This document shows, piece by piece, positions 1 through 9,100 of a stretch of DNA of 64,000 nucleotides. The notes under the pieces were generated by a model. The model searched no databases, had not been told where the DNA came from, and saw only the letters and a program-made list of their open reading frames with translations. The stretch comes from Thermanaerosceptrum fracticalcis. Its GTDB lineage: Bacteria > Bacillota > Peptococcia > DRI-13. How positions within the stretch are numbered: the stretch's first letter is position 1; each line of letters opens with the position of its first letter. The translations under genes were made by a program, and so were the position numbers. The DNA is taken from assembly GCF_000746025.2 (NCBI RefSeq), contig NZ_CP045798.1, positions 3,517,501 to 3,581,500 of the forward strand, written 5' to 3'.

Positions 1-795
1 GAATGGGGCAATGAGGCTGCCCTTTTCCGGTTGATTGATTTAATTGTTAGGCGGGAAGGTATAGGCGACATTTTAGCGGAGGGCACAAAAAGAGCCGGAG
101 AGAAAATACCGGGAGCATCCTATTATGCCATGCAAATCAAGGGATTAGAAATACCTATGGCCGATCCCCGGGGCCGCTGGTCCACATGGACTTTTGGAAA
201 TATTACCAATATCAGGGGCGGGGACCACCTGCGCAACCGGAATCCTGTGGAAAATTTAAGATATAATAAGAATCCTCTCGAATATAATTGGGAAGCGTTT
301 GGCTTTCCCGATGAGCTATATGAGTACCTGGATATGCCCCAGAAAATTAAGGAGGAAATATTCCATCCCGAATCAAAAGATGTGAATATTCCTAAGATGT
401 CCAAGTGGGCGGAGGATCTGATTTCCTTATACAATACCCTTGGCATGTGTATTCGGCCTCCAGTGCTTCAGGCCGTTGGGCCTACTCTCCTTGCTGAGCT
501 TTATTCCTCCCTTACCGGAATAGAAATAACAGGGGAAGAACTAATGAGAGCAGGGGAAAGGGTTTGGAATCTCCAAAAACTTTTTAACCTGCGTGAAGGA
601 GAGAAAAAAGAGGACAGTGTTTATCCCCAGCGGTTTTATCAAGAGATGCTCCCCGATGGCCCTAGCCGGGGAAGAATCCTTGATCCTGCTAAGGTTAAAG
701 AAACATTGGAAGAGTACTATGAGGCCCGTGGCTGGGACCGGGACGCGGGTATTCCCACAAAAGAGAAATTACGGGAACTGGAGATATCTGTGTAG
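1..795 (+). CDS. Aldehyde ferredoxin oxidoreductase, C-terminal part (partial)
   Basis: This is the 3' end of a tungsten-pterin aldehyde:ferredoxin oxidoreductase. The reading frame is open from base 1, so the N-terminal cofactor domain lies outside the window. Visible landmarks are DPRGRWSTWTFGN followed by RGGDH, and SLYNTLGMCIRPP, where the Cys fits the distal [4Fe-4S] ligand of the family. The C-terminal segment DPAKVKETLEEYYEARGWD is also typical. The family oxidises aldehydes to acids with ferredoxin as acceptor. A sigma-54 regulator gene follows about 80 bases downstream on the same strand. A tungstate-binding protein (tupA) is encoded near 30.6 kb, which fits a tungsten-using cell. 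The family is clear; the substrate class is not. Confidence 0.85.
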   Translation, partial: EWGNEAALFRLIDLIVRREGIGDILAEGTKRAGEKIPGASYYAMQIKGLEIPMADPRGRWSTWTFGNITNIRGGDHLRNRNPVENLRYNKNPLEYNWEAFGFPDELYEYLDMPQKIKEEIFHPESKDVNIPKMSKWAEDLISLYNTLGMCIRPPVLQAVGPTLLAELYSSLTGIEITGEELMRAGERVWNLQKLFNLREGEKKEDSVYPQRFYQEMLPDGPSRGRILDPAKVKETLEEYYEARGWDRDAGIPTKEKLRELEISV

Positions 796-872
796 TCCAT
801 TTTGTCGCAAGAGAAGGAATATTTAGATTGTTGTGGAATATTTCTATACAGCTTGCAACGGAGGTAAATGGG

Positions 873-1460
873 ATGAGAATATCAGATTTGAACATACTGA
901 AAGGTCCATTCCTTAGCTTGAATCTTTCTTTTAGGCAAATAATACAGGTGTTTTCCCAGTACTCATTTTCTGCCTTACCCGTTATGGACGGGGAAGGGAA
1001 ATATGTGGGAATTATAAAGGCTCAGGATATTTTTGCTCACTTAGAGAAGCTTTCGTATGAATCGTCCATCAATCAACTCTGCCTTCCTAATGAGCCTGTG
1101 AAAGAAAATGATAAAGTATTCCAAGTGCTTGAACAGGACCATTTTGATATAATACCCGTTGTGAACGACAGTAAGATGTTAGTAGGGTTGATTACGAAAA
1201 CAGACCTGATCGACTCTGCCTTAATGTGGTATAAAACAACGGCAGAAAAATACAGCCAGGTAGTGGCTTCTTCGTATAACGGCATTATTGCCATAGACAC
1301 GGAAGGGAAAATATTTGTTTTTAATCCTGCGGCAGAAAGAATTTTAGAACGTGAGGCAAAGCAGTACCTGGGTAAACATATTTCGGAGCTGGACCCGGCT
1401 AACGGGGCCTCATCGAGACACTGGCAAAGGGAAGCGTTTCCATTGGCGTTAAGATCGTAA
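873..1460 (+). CDS. Sigma-54 activator, N-terminal part (CBS pair and first PAS), cut by a frameshift
   Basis: This is the first half of a sensor-activator whose second half continues at 1517-3010 in another frame. The start is the ATG at 873, which has GGAGG eight bases upstream. An upstream TTG in frame would add 15 residues but has no such site. Residues ~8-115 resemble two CBS motifs (FSALPVMDGEGKYVGII and DIIPVVNDSKMLVGLI), which usually sense nucleotides or related ligands. A PAS domain starts at ~130 (SYNGIIAIDTEGKIFVFNPAAERIL). After ELDPANG the frame diverges into unrelated residues and stops at 1460. The -1 frame immediately continues the PAS fold as LIETLAKG. One extra G in the GGGG run at 1404-1407 would restore a ~712-residue protein. 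Confidence 0.7.
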   Translation: MRISDLNILKGPFLSLNLSFRQIIQVFSQYSFSALPVMDGEGKYVGIIKAQDIFAHLEKLSYESSINQLCLPNEPVKENDKVFQVLEQDHFDIIPVVNDSKMLVGLITKTDLIDSALMWYKTTAEKYSQVVASSYNGIIAIDTEGKIFVFNPAAERILEREAKQYLGKHISELDPANGASSRHWQREAFPLALRS

Positions 1461-1516
1461 TAAATGGGAAGACAATTCTTTCCAACCGCTCGCCTCTCGT
1501 CTATAATGGGCAGGTT

Positions 1517-3010
1517 GTGGGTGCTATGGGTGTATTCCTCGATATATCCACCCTGGAGTCTGTCATAGAGGAATTAAATAAACATAAGGCTCTTGTCCGC
1601 AAACTTAATGCCATTATTGAATCTTCCTATGACGGTTTATATATCTGTGATAAAAATGGGATTGTTACTAATGTAAATACAGCCTGGGAACGTATCTGCG
1701 GTGTTTCCCGTGAGTATGTTGTCGGCAAAAGCGCCTATAACCTGGTAGCTGAGGGACTTTACAACAAATCGGCTGCTACGAAGGCTCTGGAAACAAAAAA
1801 GACATGTACGGTTATGCTGGAAATGACTTCAGGGCCCAAAGCCAGCCAAAAAATTATGGCCACCAGCACTCCGGTATTCGATGAGAAGGGTGAGATCGAG
1901 CAGGTGGTAGTAAACGTTCGTGATATTACCGAACTTGAAAATCTAAAGAAACAACTGGATGACATAAGGCATTATGCTTCAGAACTTCAGGAGATGCAGA
2001 TACAACAATTACAAATGGATGACCTGGTTGCCCAGAGTCCTGCCATGCAAAGGGTTTTGGAACTGGTGGCCAGGGTATCAAGAGTAGAATCAACGGTTCT
2101 TATTACCGGAGAATCAGGGGTAGGGAAAGAGGTTATCGCGAAAAAGATACATCTTTTAAGTAAAAGAAAAAACAAGCCCCTAATAAAAATTAACTGTGGC
2201 GCAATTCCGGAAAACCTCCTGGAGTCTGAACTCTTTGGTTATGAAGGAGGTGCTTTTACCGGGGCGAAAAAAGAAGGAAAACCCGGTATGTTTGAATTGG
2301 CCTCAGAGGGAACACTCTTTTTGGACGAGATTGGAGAACTGCCTTTAAACCTGCAGGTAAAGTTGTTAAGGGCTATTCAAGAGAAGGAAATTATCAGGGT
2401 AGGTGGTTTAAAGGCTATACCTGTGGATGTCCGCATAATTGCAGCTACTAATAAAGATTTGGCGTCTATGGTAAGAAAAGGGACGTTCCGCGAGGACCTG
2501 TTCTATCGCTTGAATGTAGTCAATATCAATATCCCTCCTTTGCGGCAGCGCCGGGAGGATATTGTTCCCCTTTTATTTAAGGTGTTGAAAAAGTTCAATG
2601 AAAAATACGGTTTGGACAAAAAGCTCACCGGACCTGTTGTGGAAAGACTCCTGCAGTACGATTGGCCCGGGAACGTACGGGAACTTGAGAATCTCGTAGA
2701 ACGCTTAGTGGTCCTGGTCAATGAACCCCATGTTCAAGTAATGCACCTGCCTGAGTTTTTACAGGAAAACAGAGCTAAGTCTAAAGCTATAACAGTAAAT
2801 GGGATAGTACCTTTAAAAACAGCAATTGAGGATGTGGAAGCCCAGTTAATTGAACACGCCCTAAAAGAACACAGGACGACCCGCAAGGTTGCCCAGCTTC
2901 TTGAGGTAAACCAATCAACCATCGTCAGAAAAATAAAATATTATAATATCTGTCGAGAAGATGCACAGGAGAATCAAAATGAAGTCTGGGTGCATCAGAT
3001 AAGAATATAA
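1517..3010 (+). CDS. Sigma-54-dependent transcriptional activator (PAS, AAA+, Fis HTH), C-terminal part
   Basis: Second half of the frameshifted activator. The GTG at 1517 is only the first start-like codon; the frame is open and PAS-like from about 1403. Domains in order are the end of the first PAS, a second PAS at ~25-140 (IESSYDGLYICDKNGIVTNVNTAW), a short coiled linker, and the AAA+ domain at ~165-400. That domain has Walker A GESGVGKE, the sigma-54 contact loop GAFTGA, Walker B LFLDEIGEL and an arginine-finger region FREDLFYRLNV. The C-terminal helix-turn-helix is VAQLLEVNQSTIVRKI. Such proteins open sigma-54 promoters using ATP. The adjacent -24/-12 promoter at 3124-3140 makes the gene at 3201 the likely target. 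If the frameshift is real, this part could still act as an unregulated fragment if translated. Confidence 0.85.
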   Translation: MGAMGVFLDISTLESVIEELNKHKALVRKLNAIIESSYDGLYICDKNGIVTNVNTAWERICGVSREYVVGKSAYNLVAEGLYNKSAATKALETKKTCTVMLEMTSGPKASQKIMATSTPVFDEKGEIEQVVVNVRDITELENLKKQLDDIRHYASELQEMQIQQLQMDDLVAQSPAMQRVLELVARVSRVESTVLITGESGVGKEVIAKKIHLLSKRKNKPLIKINCGAIPENLLESELFGYEGGAFTGAKKEGKPGMFELASEGTLFLDEIGELPLNLQVKLLRAIQEKEIIRVGGLKAIPVDVRIIAATNKDLASMVRKGTFREDLFYRLNVVNINIPPLRQRREDIVPLLFKVLKKFNEKYGLDKKLTGPVVERLLQYDWPGNVRELENLVERLVVLVNEPHVQVMHLPEFLQENRAKSKAITVNGIVPLKTAIEDVEAQLIEHALKEHRTTRKVAQLLEVNQSTIVRKIKYYNICREDAQENQNEVWVHQIRI

Positions 3011-3041
3011 TAAAATTAGTAAAAAGAATACAAGAACAGCC

Positions 3042-3075
3042 AAACTGATGCGAACACGCATCAGTTTTAATTTTG
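3042..3075 (+). terminator. Intrinsic terminator after the sigma-54 activator
   Basis: A perfect 11-bp stem (AAACTGATGCG at 3042-3052 and CGCATCAGTTT at 3057-3067) closes a four-base AACA loop and runs into a U-rich tract. It sits 32 bases after the activator stop codon and separates the activator transcript from the sigma-54 promoter downstream. The dyad could double as an activator-binding site, but the U tract favours termination. Confidence 0.75.
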
Positions 3076-3123
3076 TTCTCACAAAAAAACCTGTGGGAAT
3101 GAGACTTTGAAGTTTGTCTGGAG

Positions 3124-3140
3124 TTGGCATATAAATTGCA
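3124..3140 (+). promoter_or_regulatory. Sigma-54 (-24/-12) promoter
   Basis: The sequence TTGGCATATAAATTGCA carries GG at 3126-3127 and GC at 3138-3139, separated by exactly ten bases, matching the consensus TGGCAC-N5-TTGC. It lies about 60 bases upstream of the gene at 3201 and directly downstream of a sigma-54 activator gene. Between the terminator and this promoter, the partly dyadic TCTCACA...TGTGGGAATGAGA (about 3079-3107) could be part of an activator site. Confidence 0.8.
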
Positions 3141-3200
3141 TTGATAATCAGTAGAGTAAATACAATTATATTTTAATTATTAGTAAGGAGGAAATTTAGT

Positions 3201-4664
3201 ATGACCTTAAAAACAGGTGAACAGTACAAAGAAAGCCTCAGAAAAATGAGACCCAACATCTACAAGTTTGGTGAACTTATTGAGGATGTAACTTCCCATC
3301 CCGCTACAAGACTCCACGTTGAATCTGTTGCTCATTCCTATGATATGGCCTTTGACGAGAAAAAAGCTCCCATTTATACAACTACTTCTTTCTTAACGGG
3401 CAAAAAAGCCCACCGCTGGAATACTCTGATGACCAGCGTGGAAGATCTTGTTGGTAATTCTGAAATGAAACGTGACCAGTACCGCTGGTCCGGTACTTGT
3501 CAGGGGGCTACTTGTGCCGGCTGGACGATCCTCACTGCCCTTTGGGATGCGACCTATAAGTGTGACAAGGAAAACGGCACCAACTACCATGAAAGACTAA
3601 AAAATTATATGCTGCATGTGGAAGAAAACGCCCTGGCCCTGTCGGGTGCCATTACAGATGCTAAAGGGAACCGTGCTCTGAAGCCTTCCCAGCAGCCCAA
3701 CCCCGACCATTACCTGCGCATCAAGGAAAGGCGTTCTGACGGTGTAGTAATCAACGGCTACAAAATCCAAATCTGCGGTGTGGCGGCATGTAACGAAATC
3801 GTCTTTATTCCCACCAGCGGTTTCGGCGCTGAAGATGCAGATTACTGTGTAGCTGGAGCTGTACCCCGCGATGCACAGGGCATAACTATCGTGGAAACCC
3901 GCCGCCCCAGTGACGAAAGGGATCTGGAAGAAGGCTGGGATGCTCCTAAAGTTGGCAACATCACCCAGGCTTTTATCATCTTCGAAGACGTATTTGTACC
4001 CAATGAGCGTATTTTCCTGGCCGGTGAATTCAAGTACACAGGCAAGATTATCGGCGATTTTGCCGCCATTTACCGGGCCGCTATCGGCGCCTGTGTTGCC
4101 GGACAGGGAGATGTCATGATTGGTGCTGCCATCAATATGGCCCGTGCCAACGGCTTGTCGCAAAAAGTCTTCCAGGATAAACTCAACGAAATGGCTATCA
4201 ACAATGAAATTACTTACGGTCTGGGACTGGGCGCTATGCTGAAAGGCAAGAAGACTGAATCCGGGACATTCATTCCCAACCCGCTCCTTGCCCATACCAA
4301 TAAGACCCAGGTAGCCAGGCTGCCCTATCAAACAAAAGTAATGTGCCAGGATATCAGCGGCGGTATTGCCGAAACCGGTTGTATGCCTCCCTATGTAGAC
4401 TTCCGGCATCCCGAATACGGTAAAAAGCTTCTTGAATCCCTGGCCGCCGGTACCGACGGTGAAACCCGCGCCCGTGCCGCCCGCTTAGTGGAGTGGCTCA
4501 CTGTTGGCGGCGGTATCCCCGGTTGTATGCACGGCGGCGGGTCTCCCGACGGTGCCAAGTTAGTGGTAAAAGCCATGACGCCTTGGGAGGAATTTGCTAA
4601 AGAAGCCAAGAGGATTGCCGGTATTACGGCAGAATTAGCTGAGCCCGCTGCTCCCAAGAAATAA
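3201..4664 (+). CDS. 4-hydroxybutyryl-CoA dehydratase / HpaB-family protein with altered active site
   Basis: A 487-residue member of the HpaB/4-hydroxybutyryl-CoA dehydratase flavoprotein superfamily (acyl-CoA dehydrogenase-like fold). It aligns end to end with the protein encoded at 22014-23471, sharing NYHERL, TDAKGNR..PSQQ and FEDVFVPNERIF. The family's cluster and catalytic residues differ. The first pair is C100-x4-C105 instead of Cys-x3-Cys. The His ligand is Tyr291, the catalytic Tyr is Ile295, and the Lys is Val299; only C298 is kept. Extra cysteines are present (C192, C197). It is therefore unlikely to be a standard 4-hydroxybutyryl-CoA dehydratase; the reaction is unknown. The ATG has AAGGAGG upstream and is preceded by a sigma-54 promoter. 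Another HpaB-type flavoenzyme role is possible. Confidence 0.8.
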   Translation: MTLKTGEQYKESLRKMRPNIYKFGELIEDVTSHPATRLHVESVAHSYDMAFDEKKAPIYTTTSFLTGKKAHRWNTLMTSVEDLVGNSEMKRDQYRWSGTCQGATCAGWTILTALWDATYKCDKENGTNYHERLKNYMLHVEENALALSGAITDAKGNRALKPSQQPNPDHYLRIKERRSDGVVINGYKIQICGVAACNEIVFIPTSGFGAEDADYCVAGAVPRDAQGITIVETRRPSDERDLEEGWDAPKVGNITQAFIIFEDVFVPNERIFLAGEFKYTGKIIGDFAAIYRAAIGACVAGQGDVMIGAAINMARANGLSQKVFQDKLNEMAINNEITYGLGLGAMLKGKKTESGTFIPNPLLAHTNKTQVARLPYQTKVMCQDISGGIAETGCMPPYVDFRHPEYGKKLLESLAAGTDGETRARAARLVEWLTVGGGIPGCMHGGGSPDGAKLVVKAMTPWEEFAKEAKRIAGITAELAEPAAPKK

Positions 4665-4689
4665 CCTAAATCACATAGATAAATCCTGT

Positions 4690-4728
4690 GGGCCTCTCAC
4701 CCTTTACGGGGAGGGGACCCTTCTTTTC
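4690..4728 (+). terminator. Probable intrinsic terminator after the HpaB-like gene
   Basis: An imperfect 13-bp stem (4690-4702 with 4708-4720, one mismatch and wobble pairs) closes a five-base loop and is followed by TTCTTTTC. It lies 25 bases past the stop codon, so the sigma-54 transcript is probably monocistronic. Confidence 0.55.
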
Positions 4729-4850
4729 TAGGCAACTTTTCCCTTTAAAAAACATTGCCTCTTTTTGTGGCTTAAACCAGCAGGATTCTCTTAGGGAGAA
4801 AAAGAATCCTAATTATGGATTGAAAAACAAGCTATAAAAGGGGTTTTTTT

Positions 4851-6131
4851 ATGCGTATCTTACATACATCGGACTGGCACCTGGGACGGACCCTGGAGGG
4901 TCACAGCCGTATTCCTGAGCAGGTGGAATTCCTGGATGAGCTCTGTGACATCCTTGACGAGGAGAAGATTGACCTGGTTTTAATTGCCGGTGACGTTTAC
5001 GATACTTATAACCCCCCGGCCGGGGCGGAACAGTTATTTTTTAGTGCCCTGGAAAGGTTAAGTGCCAATGGCAGGCGTGCCGTAGTGGCTATTGCAGGAA
5101 ATCACGACAGTCCTGACAGGCTGAAAGCGGCCCAGCCCCTGGCCTCTAAACAGGGAATTTTCCTCCTGGGGTTTCCGGGCGAGGACCTGCCTCAAAAGAC
5201 CAATCCCGGCCCTGCTTTGAATGAGGTGGCAGCGGCGGGTCAATTTTCTTTTCCAGGAGAGCAAGCTTATATAGTACAGGGAGGGCCTGGCTGGCTGGAA
5301 ATAGCCGTTCCCGGCTGCCGGGAACATGCCGTTCTCGTTACCCTTCCCTATCCTTCTGAGCAGCGGCTGAACCAGGTGTTAAGTGATTCTTTAGAAGAGC
5401 AGGCTATGCAGAAAGCCTATTCAGAGCGTGTGGCCCTGGCCTTGGCTCAGGGGGCGGCTTTTTTCCGGGAGGACACCGTTAACCTTGTGGTGAGCCACTT
5501 ATATGTCCTGGGTGGACATACCTCTGATTCTGAACGGGATATCCAGCTGGGTGGGGCCTATGTGGTAGAACCTGCTGCCCTGCCGGCCAACGCCCATTAT
5601 GTTGCTTTGGGACACCTGCACCGGCCCCAGAGGGTGGGGGGCAGTCCTGTGCCCTGTCGTTACTCAGGTTCACCACTCTGTTACAGTTTTTCAGAAACTG
5701 ACCAGCAGAAAGAGGTGGTGGTCGTAGAAGTTACCCCGGGGCAGGATGTTAAGATATGGTCGCGGAAACTCACCAGCGGAAAGCCCATGTTGTTAAAAAG
5801 ATTTAAATCCTACCAGGAGGCTTATGAATGGTGTGCGGCTCCAGAGAACAAAGAGGCTTGGGTTTACCTGGAGATAGAGTCTCCAGAGCCCCTCTCGGGG
5901 GTGGAACTGGACCAGCTGAACAAAGCCCATCCCGGCATTATTTTTCGCAGGGTCATTTTGCCGGGGAGCTCAAATCGCGAAGAAGGAGAGCGGCTTTCCC
6001 AATTGTCCCTGGAGGAGAAGTTCCGCATGTTTGTAGCCAGGGAAACGGGTAACGCCCCTGACGATGAACTGGTGACTCTCTTTTTAGAACTGGCCGGTGG
6101 AGGTGAAGGTGATGAAACCAATCCGTCTTAA
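4851..6131 (+). CDS. sbcD: Exonuclease SbcD, nuclease subunit of SbcCD (Mre11 homologue)
   Basis: A 426-residue metallophosphoesterase-type nuclease, the partner of SbcC in the complex that cuts hairpins and protein-blocked DNA ends. Family motifs appear in order: HTSDWHLGR (residues 5-13), LIAGDVYD (~45), AIAGNHDSP (~80), a metal-binding VSHLYVLGG (~207) and ALGHLHRPQ (~245). Length matches the usual ~400. The coding region overlaps the start of sbcC by 20 bases, indicating a translationally coupled pair. The ATG follows a T-rich stretch with only a modest GGGG ribosome binding site. Confidence 0.95.
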   Translation: MRILHTSDWHLGRTLEGHSRIPEQVEFLDELCDILDEEKIDLVLIAGDVYDTYNPPAGAEQLFFSALERLSANGRRAVVAIAGNHDSPDRLKAAQPLASKQGIFLLGFPGEDLPQKTNPGPALNEVAAAGQFSFPGEQAYIVQGGPGWLEIAVPGCREHAVLVTLPYPSEQRLNQVLSDSLEEQAMQKAYSERVALALAQGAAFFREDTVNLVVSHLYVLGGHTSDSERDIQLGGAYVVEPAALPANAHYVALGHLHRPQRVGGSPVPCRYSGSPLCYSFSETDQQKEVVVVEVTPGQDVKIWSRKLTSGKPMLLKRFKSYQEAYEWCAAPENKEAWVYLEIESPEPLSGVELDQLNKAHPGIIFRRVILPGSSNREEGERLSQLSLEEKFRMFVARETGNAPDDELVTLFLELAGGGEGDETNPS

Positions 6132-9100
6132 GTTCTCAGGGCTCCAAAGCTATCGGGAAGAACAGGAGATCAATTTTGTCGAACTGGGTTCCCTGGGGCT
6201 TTTTGGTATCTTTGGTCCCACGGGCAGTGGCAAATCGACGATTCTGGATGCCGTCACCTTAGCGCTCTTTGGCAATGTGGAAAGGGCGGTGGGTGGGACC
6301 AAAGGGATTATGAACCACTTTGCCGAGAGACTTTTTGTCTCCTTTGAATTTTTGCTGGGACAGGAAACGTATCTGGTGGAGCGCTCTTATGTAAGAAATA
6401 AACATGATGATGAGTCGGTACTTAATAAAGGTGCCCGCCTGGTGAAAACGGGCAGCACTGTGGAAGTCCTGGCTGACAAAGCCACGGATGTTACTGAAAC
6501 CATAGAAAGACTCCTGGGTATGACCTTCAAGGATTTTACCAGGGCCGTCATTCTCCCCCAAAATAAGTTTGATCAGTTCCTCAAGCTTACGGAAGGGGAA
6601 CGGGCCAAGATGCTGGAAAAAATCTTTTGCCTGGAGGAATTTGGAGAAGAACTTCTCCTACGGGCCAAAAACCTGGAAGCCCAGCTCCAGCAGGAAATCC
6701 ATACGAACGTAAAACTGATGACCCAGTTGGGGGATGTTTCCGATGAGGTTATTCAGAAAATCCGGGAAGAGCTTCAGGCTAAAAAAGAGGAAATAAAGAA
6801 AAAAGAGGCCCTTAAAAAAGAGCTCGAGAACAAATTGAAAGAACTTGAACAGTTAGCCAGGATCTACGAGGAAATTGCCGTGCTGGCTAAAGAAAGAGAA
6901 AGATTGGAGGGGATGAAGCCCCAAATTGCCGGGGATAAAGTTACCCTGGAAAGGGCGCAAAAAGCCGAACCCCTGCGTAGTCTTTTCAACCAGTTGGAAG
7001 ACCTATTCATGCGGGAACAGGCAGAAGCAAAAATTCTGGCTGAAAGGACTGGTAAAGACCGTGCTGCGGAAGAAATATTCATAGAGGCTCAGGAAAGACT
7101 GAACAAAGCCCGGGAGGGCCAAGCGGAACTTAATCACCTAAAAGAAGAAGATCTTCCTAAAATCAATGTCGCCGGGGAATATGAAAAACAGGTCTTGACA
7201 CTGCAGGCGGAACTCAATAATATCAGGAACGCTCTTAAGGCCACGCAAATTGAGATTGAGAAAACCACAGCTTTAGGCTTGCAGAAAAAAGCAATGTTGG
7301 AACAGTTGGAAACCAAGCTCAAGGGATATGAGCAGGGACTGAAAGATCTTTTTCAAGTCCTGGCCTGCCGGGAGGAGATAGACAGAGTCTTAAGCCTTTT
7401 ATCTGAACTGGAGAATGCTGAAAAACTGGAAAGAGAGGCTTCTTCTTTTCTGGAGGAAAGAGAAAAAGTCCTTAAAAGAGAGGAAGAGGAGCTTAAATTA
7501 ATACTGGCCGAAAAAAGAGAATATTTTAATGTAGATCCCTTGAAAGTCTCTATCAGTCAGTTTATGGAGATGTTGCCTGCGCTTCTCGGGAAGGTCAGTA
7601 CCGAGCAGCTAAAAGCAGAAGAACTGTACGACCATTTGGTTTATGAAAATATGGCCCAGGTACTGGCCGAAAAACTTACAGAAAATGAACCTTGTCCTGT
7701 TTGTGGATCTGCCCACCATCCTAAGCCTGCCGGAAAAGGGGTAAGCAGTGAGGAATTAGGAAGGGCTAAACAAGTGGTCCTAAAATTAAAAGAGGAGTTA
7801 GAAAAACTCCGGCCCTGGACTGAAAAAGTAAACATAAAGTTTAATAAATTCCAGCACCTGCAAGATGATGTGCAATCCCTACACCTGCCCAATTATGAGG
7901 CCAGGGTGAAAGCTGCCAACTTGCTCCGCCATAGATTTATAGAAGAAACGGTAAATCTTAAGAATACAGTTAGAGACATCTTACCCGCTGCTCTCCACAA
8001 ACCGGAAAGGGACATGGTGAGAATGCTTAAAGAGCATCTGGTGAAGGCGGACGGCCAGTTAAAGGTCCTTACTGAGCAAAAAGGAAATTTAGAACAGCAG
8101 AAAATAACTGTAGAAAAGGATATGGACGAATTAAGAGCAAAACTAATCACGTTAAAAGCAGATAAGGTTAACCTGGAAAAAAATGTGCAGGCACTGGAAA
8201 ATTCGTTAACGGAACTGGAGCATAGACTCCGGGAGTTACTGGGCGGACTAGACCTGGCAGAATTTGCAGGGAAAGTTAGAAAAAGAATGGGTCAGCTAGA
8301 ACAGGAATTAAGTGAAGCTGAAAAAGAGTGGCAGGAAGCGGCTAAAAGAAAGCAGGAAACTGCTGAAGCTTTAGCGGAAAGTAAAGTTTCCCTCTTAAAG
8401 ACCCGTGAGCACCTTGCGAAAATTCGCGCTGACTTGAGCGATACTGCCGCGAGGGAAGGATTTAAGACTTTGGAGGAAATTAAGGAGGCCTTACTGGATT
8501 CCAGCGCTAGAGCCCAAATAAGCCAGCGAATCCAGGAGTACGAGAAGAACCTCAACCATGTGGAACAGACACTCCTGGGATTAGAGGCCAAAATAATCCA
8601 CCAGCCCTTTAATTTACAGGAGATGGCGGAGCAAAAGGAGTTATTGCATAAAGTGAACCGGGAATATAACGAGGATATGAGGCAGGAAGGCGCTCTTCAG
8701 AAAGAACTGGAGGATTTGCAGGCAAAACAAATCACTTTGCAGGAACTTGAGACACTAAATCAAAAGTTTACAGGACGCAAAGAACTGGTAGGAAGGCTTT
8801 TAAACCTCCTCAAAGGACGGCGTTTTGTGCAGTTCCTGGCTGCAGAGCATCTCAGGGACATGGCCGGCGAGGCTTCCATAAGATTAGGAACTTTAACCGG
8901 GCAGCGCTTTGCCCTGGAATTAGACGAGGGCTGCGGATTTGTCATGCGGGACGATTACAGCGGCGGCCAGCGCCGTCCGGTGAACACCCTGTCCGGGGGA
9001 GAAACGTTCTTAACCTCTCTTTCCCTGGCTCTGGCTTTGTCGTCTAAAATCCAACTTAAGGGCAAATACCCCCTGGGCTTCTTCTTTCTCGACGAGGGAT

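Noticed and set aside
3079-3107. Possible enhancer dyad upstream of the sigma-54 promoter
   Set aside because: The arms are short and imperfect, so it is mentioned with the promoter but not listed as a feature.
3597-4409. 270-codon open frame on the minus strand opposite the HpaB-like gene
   Set aside because: It lies wholly opposite a gene with clear family motifs, has no ribosome binding site and no recognisable domain; a coding-strand shadow.
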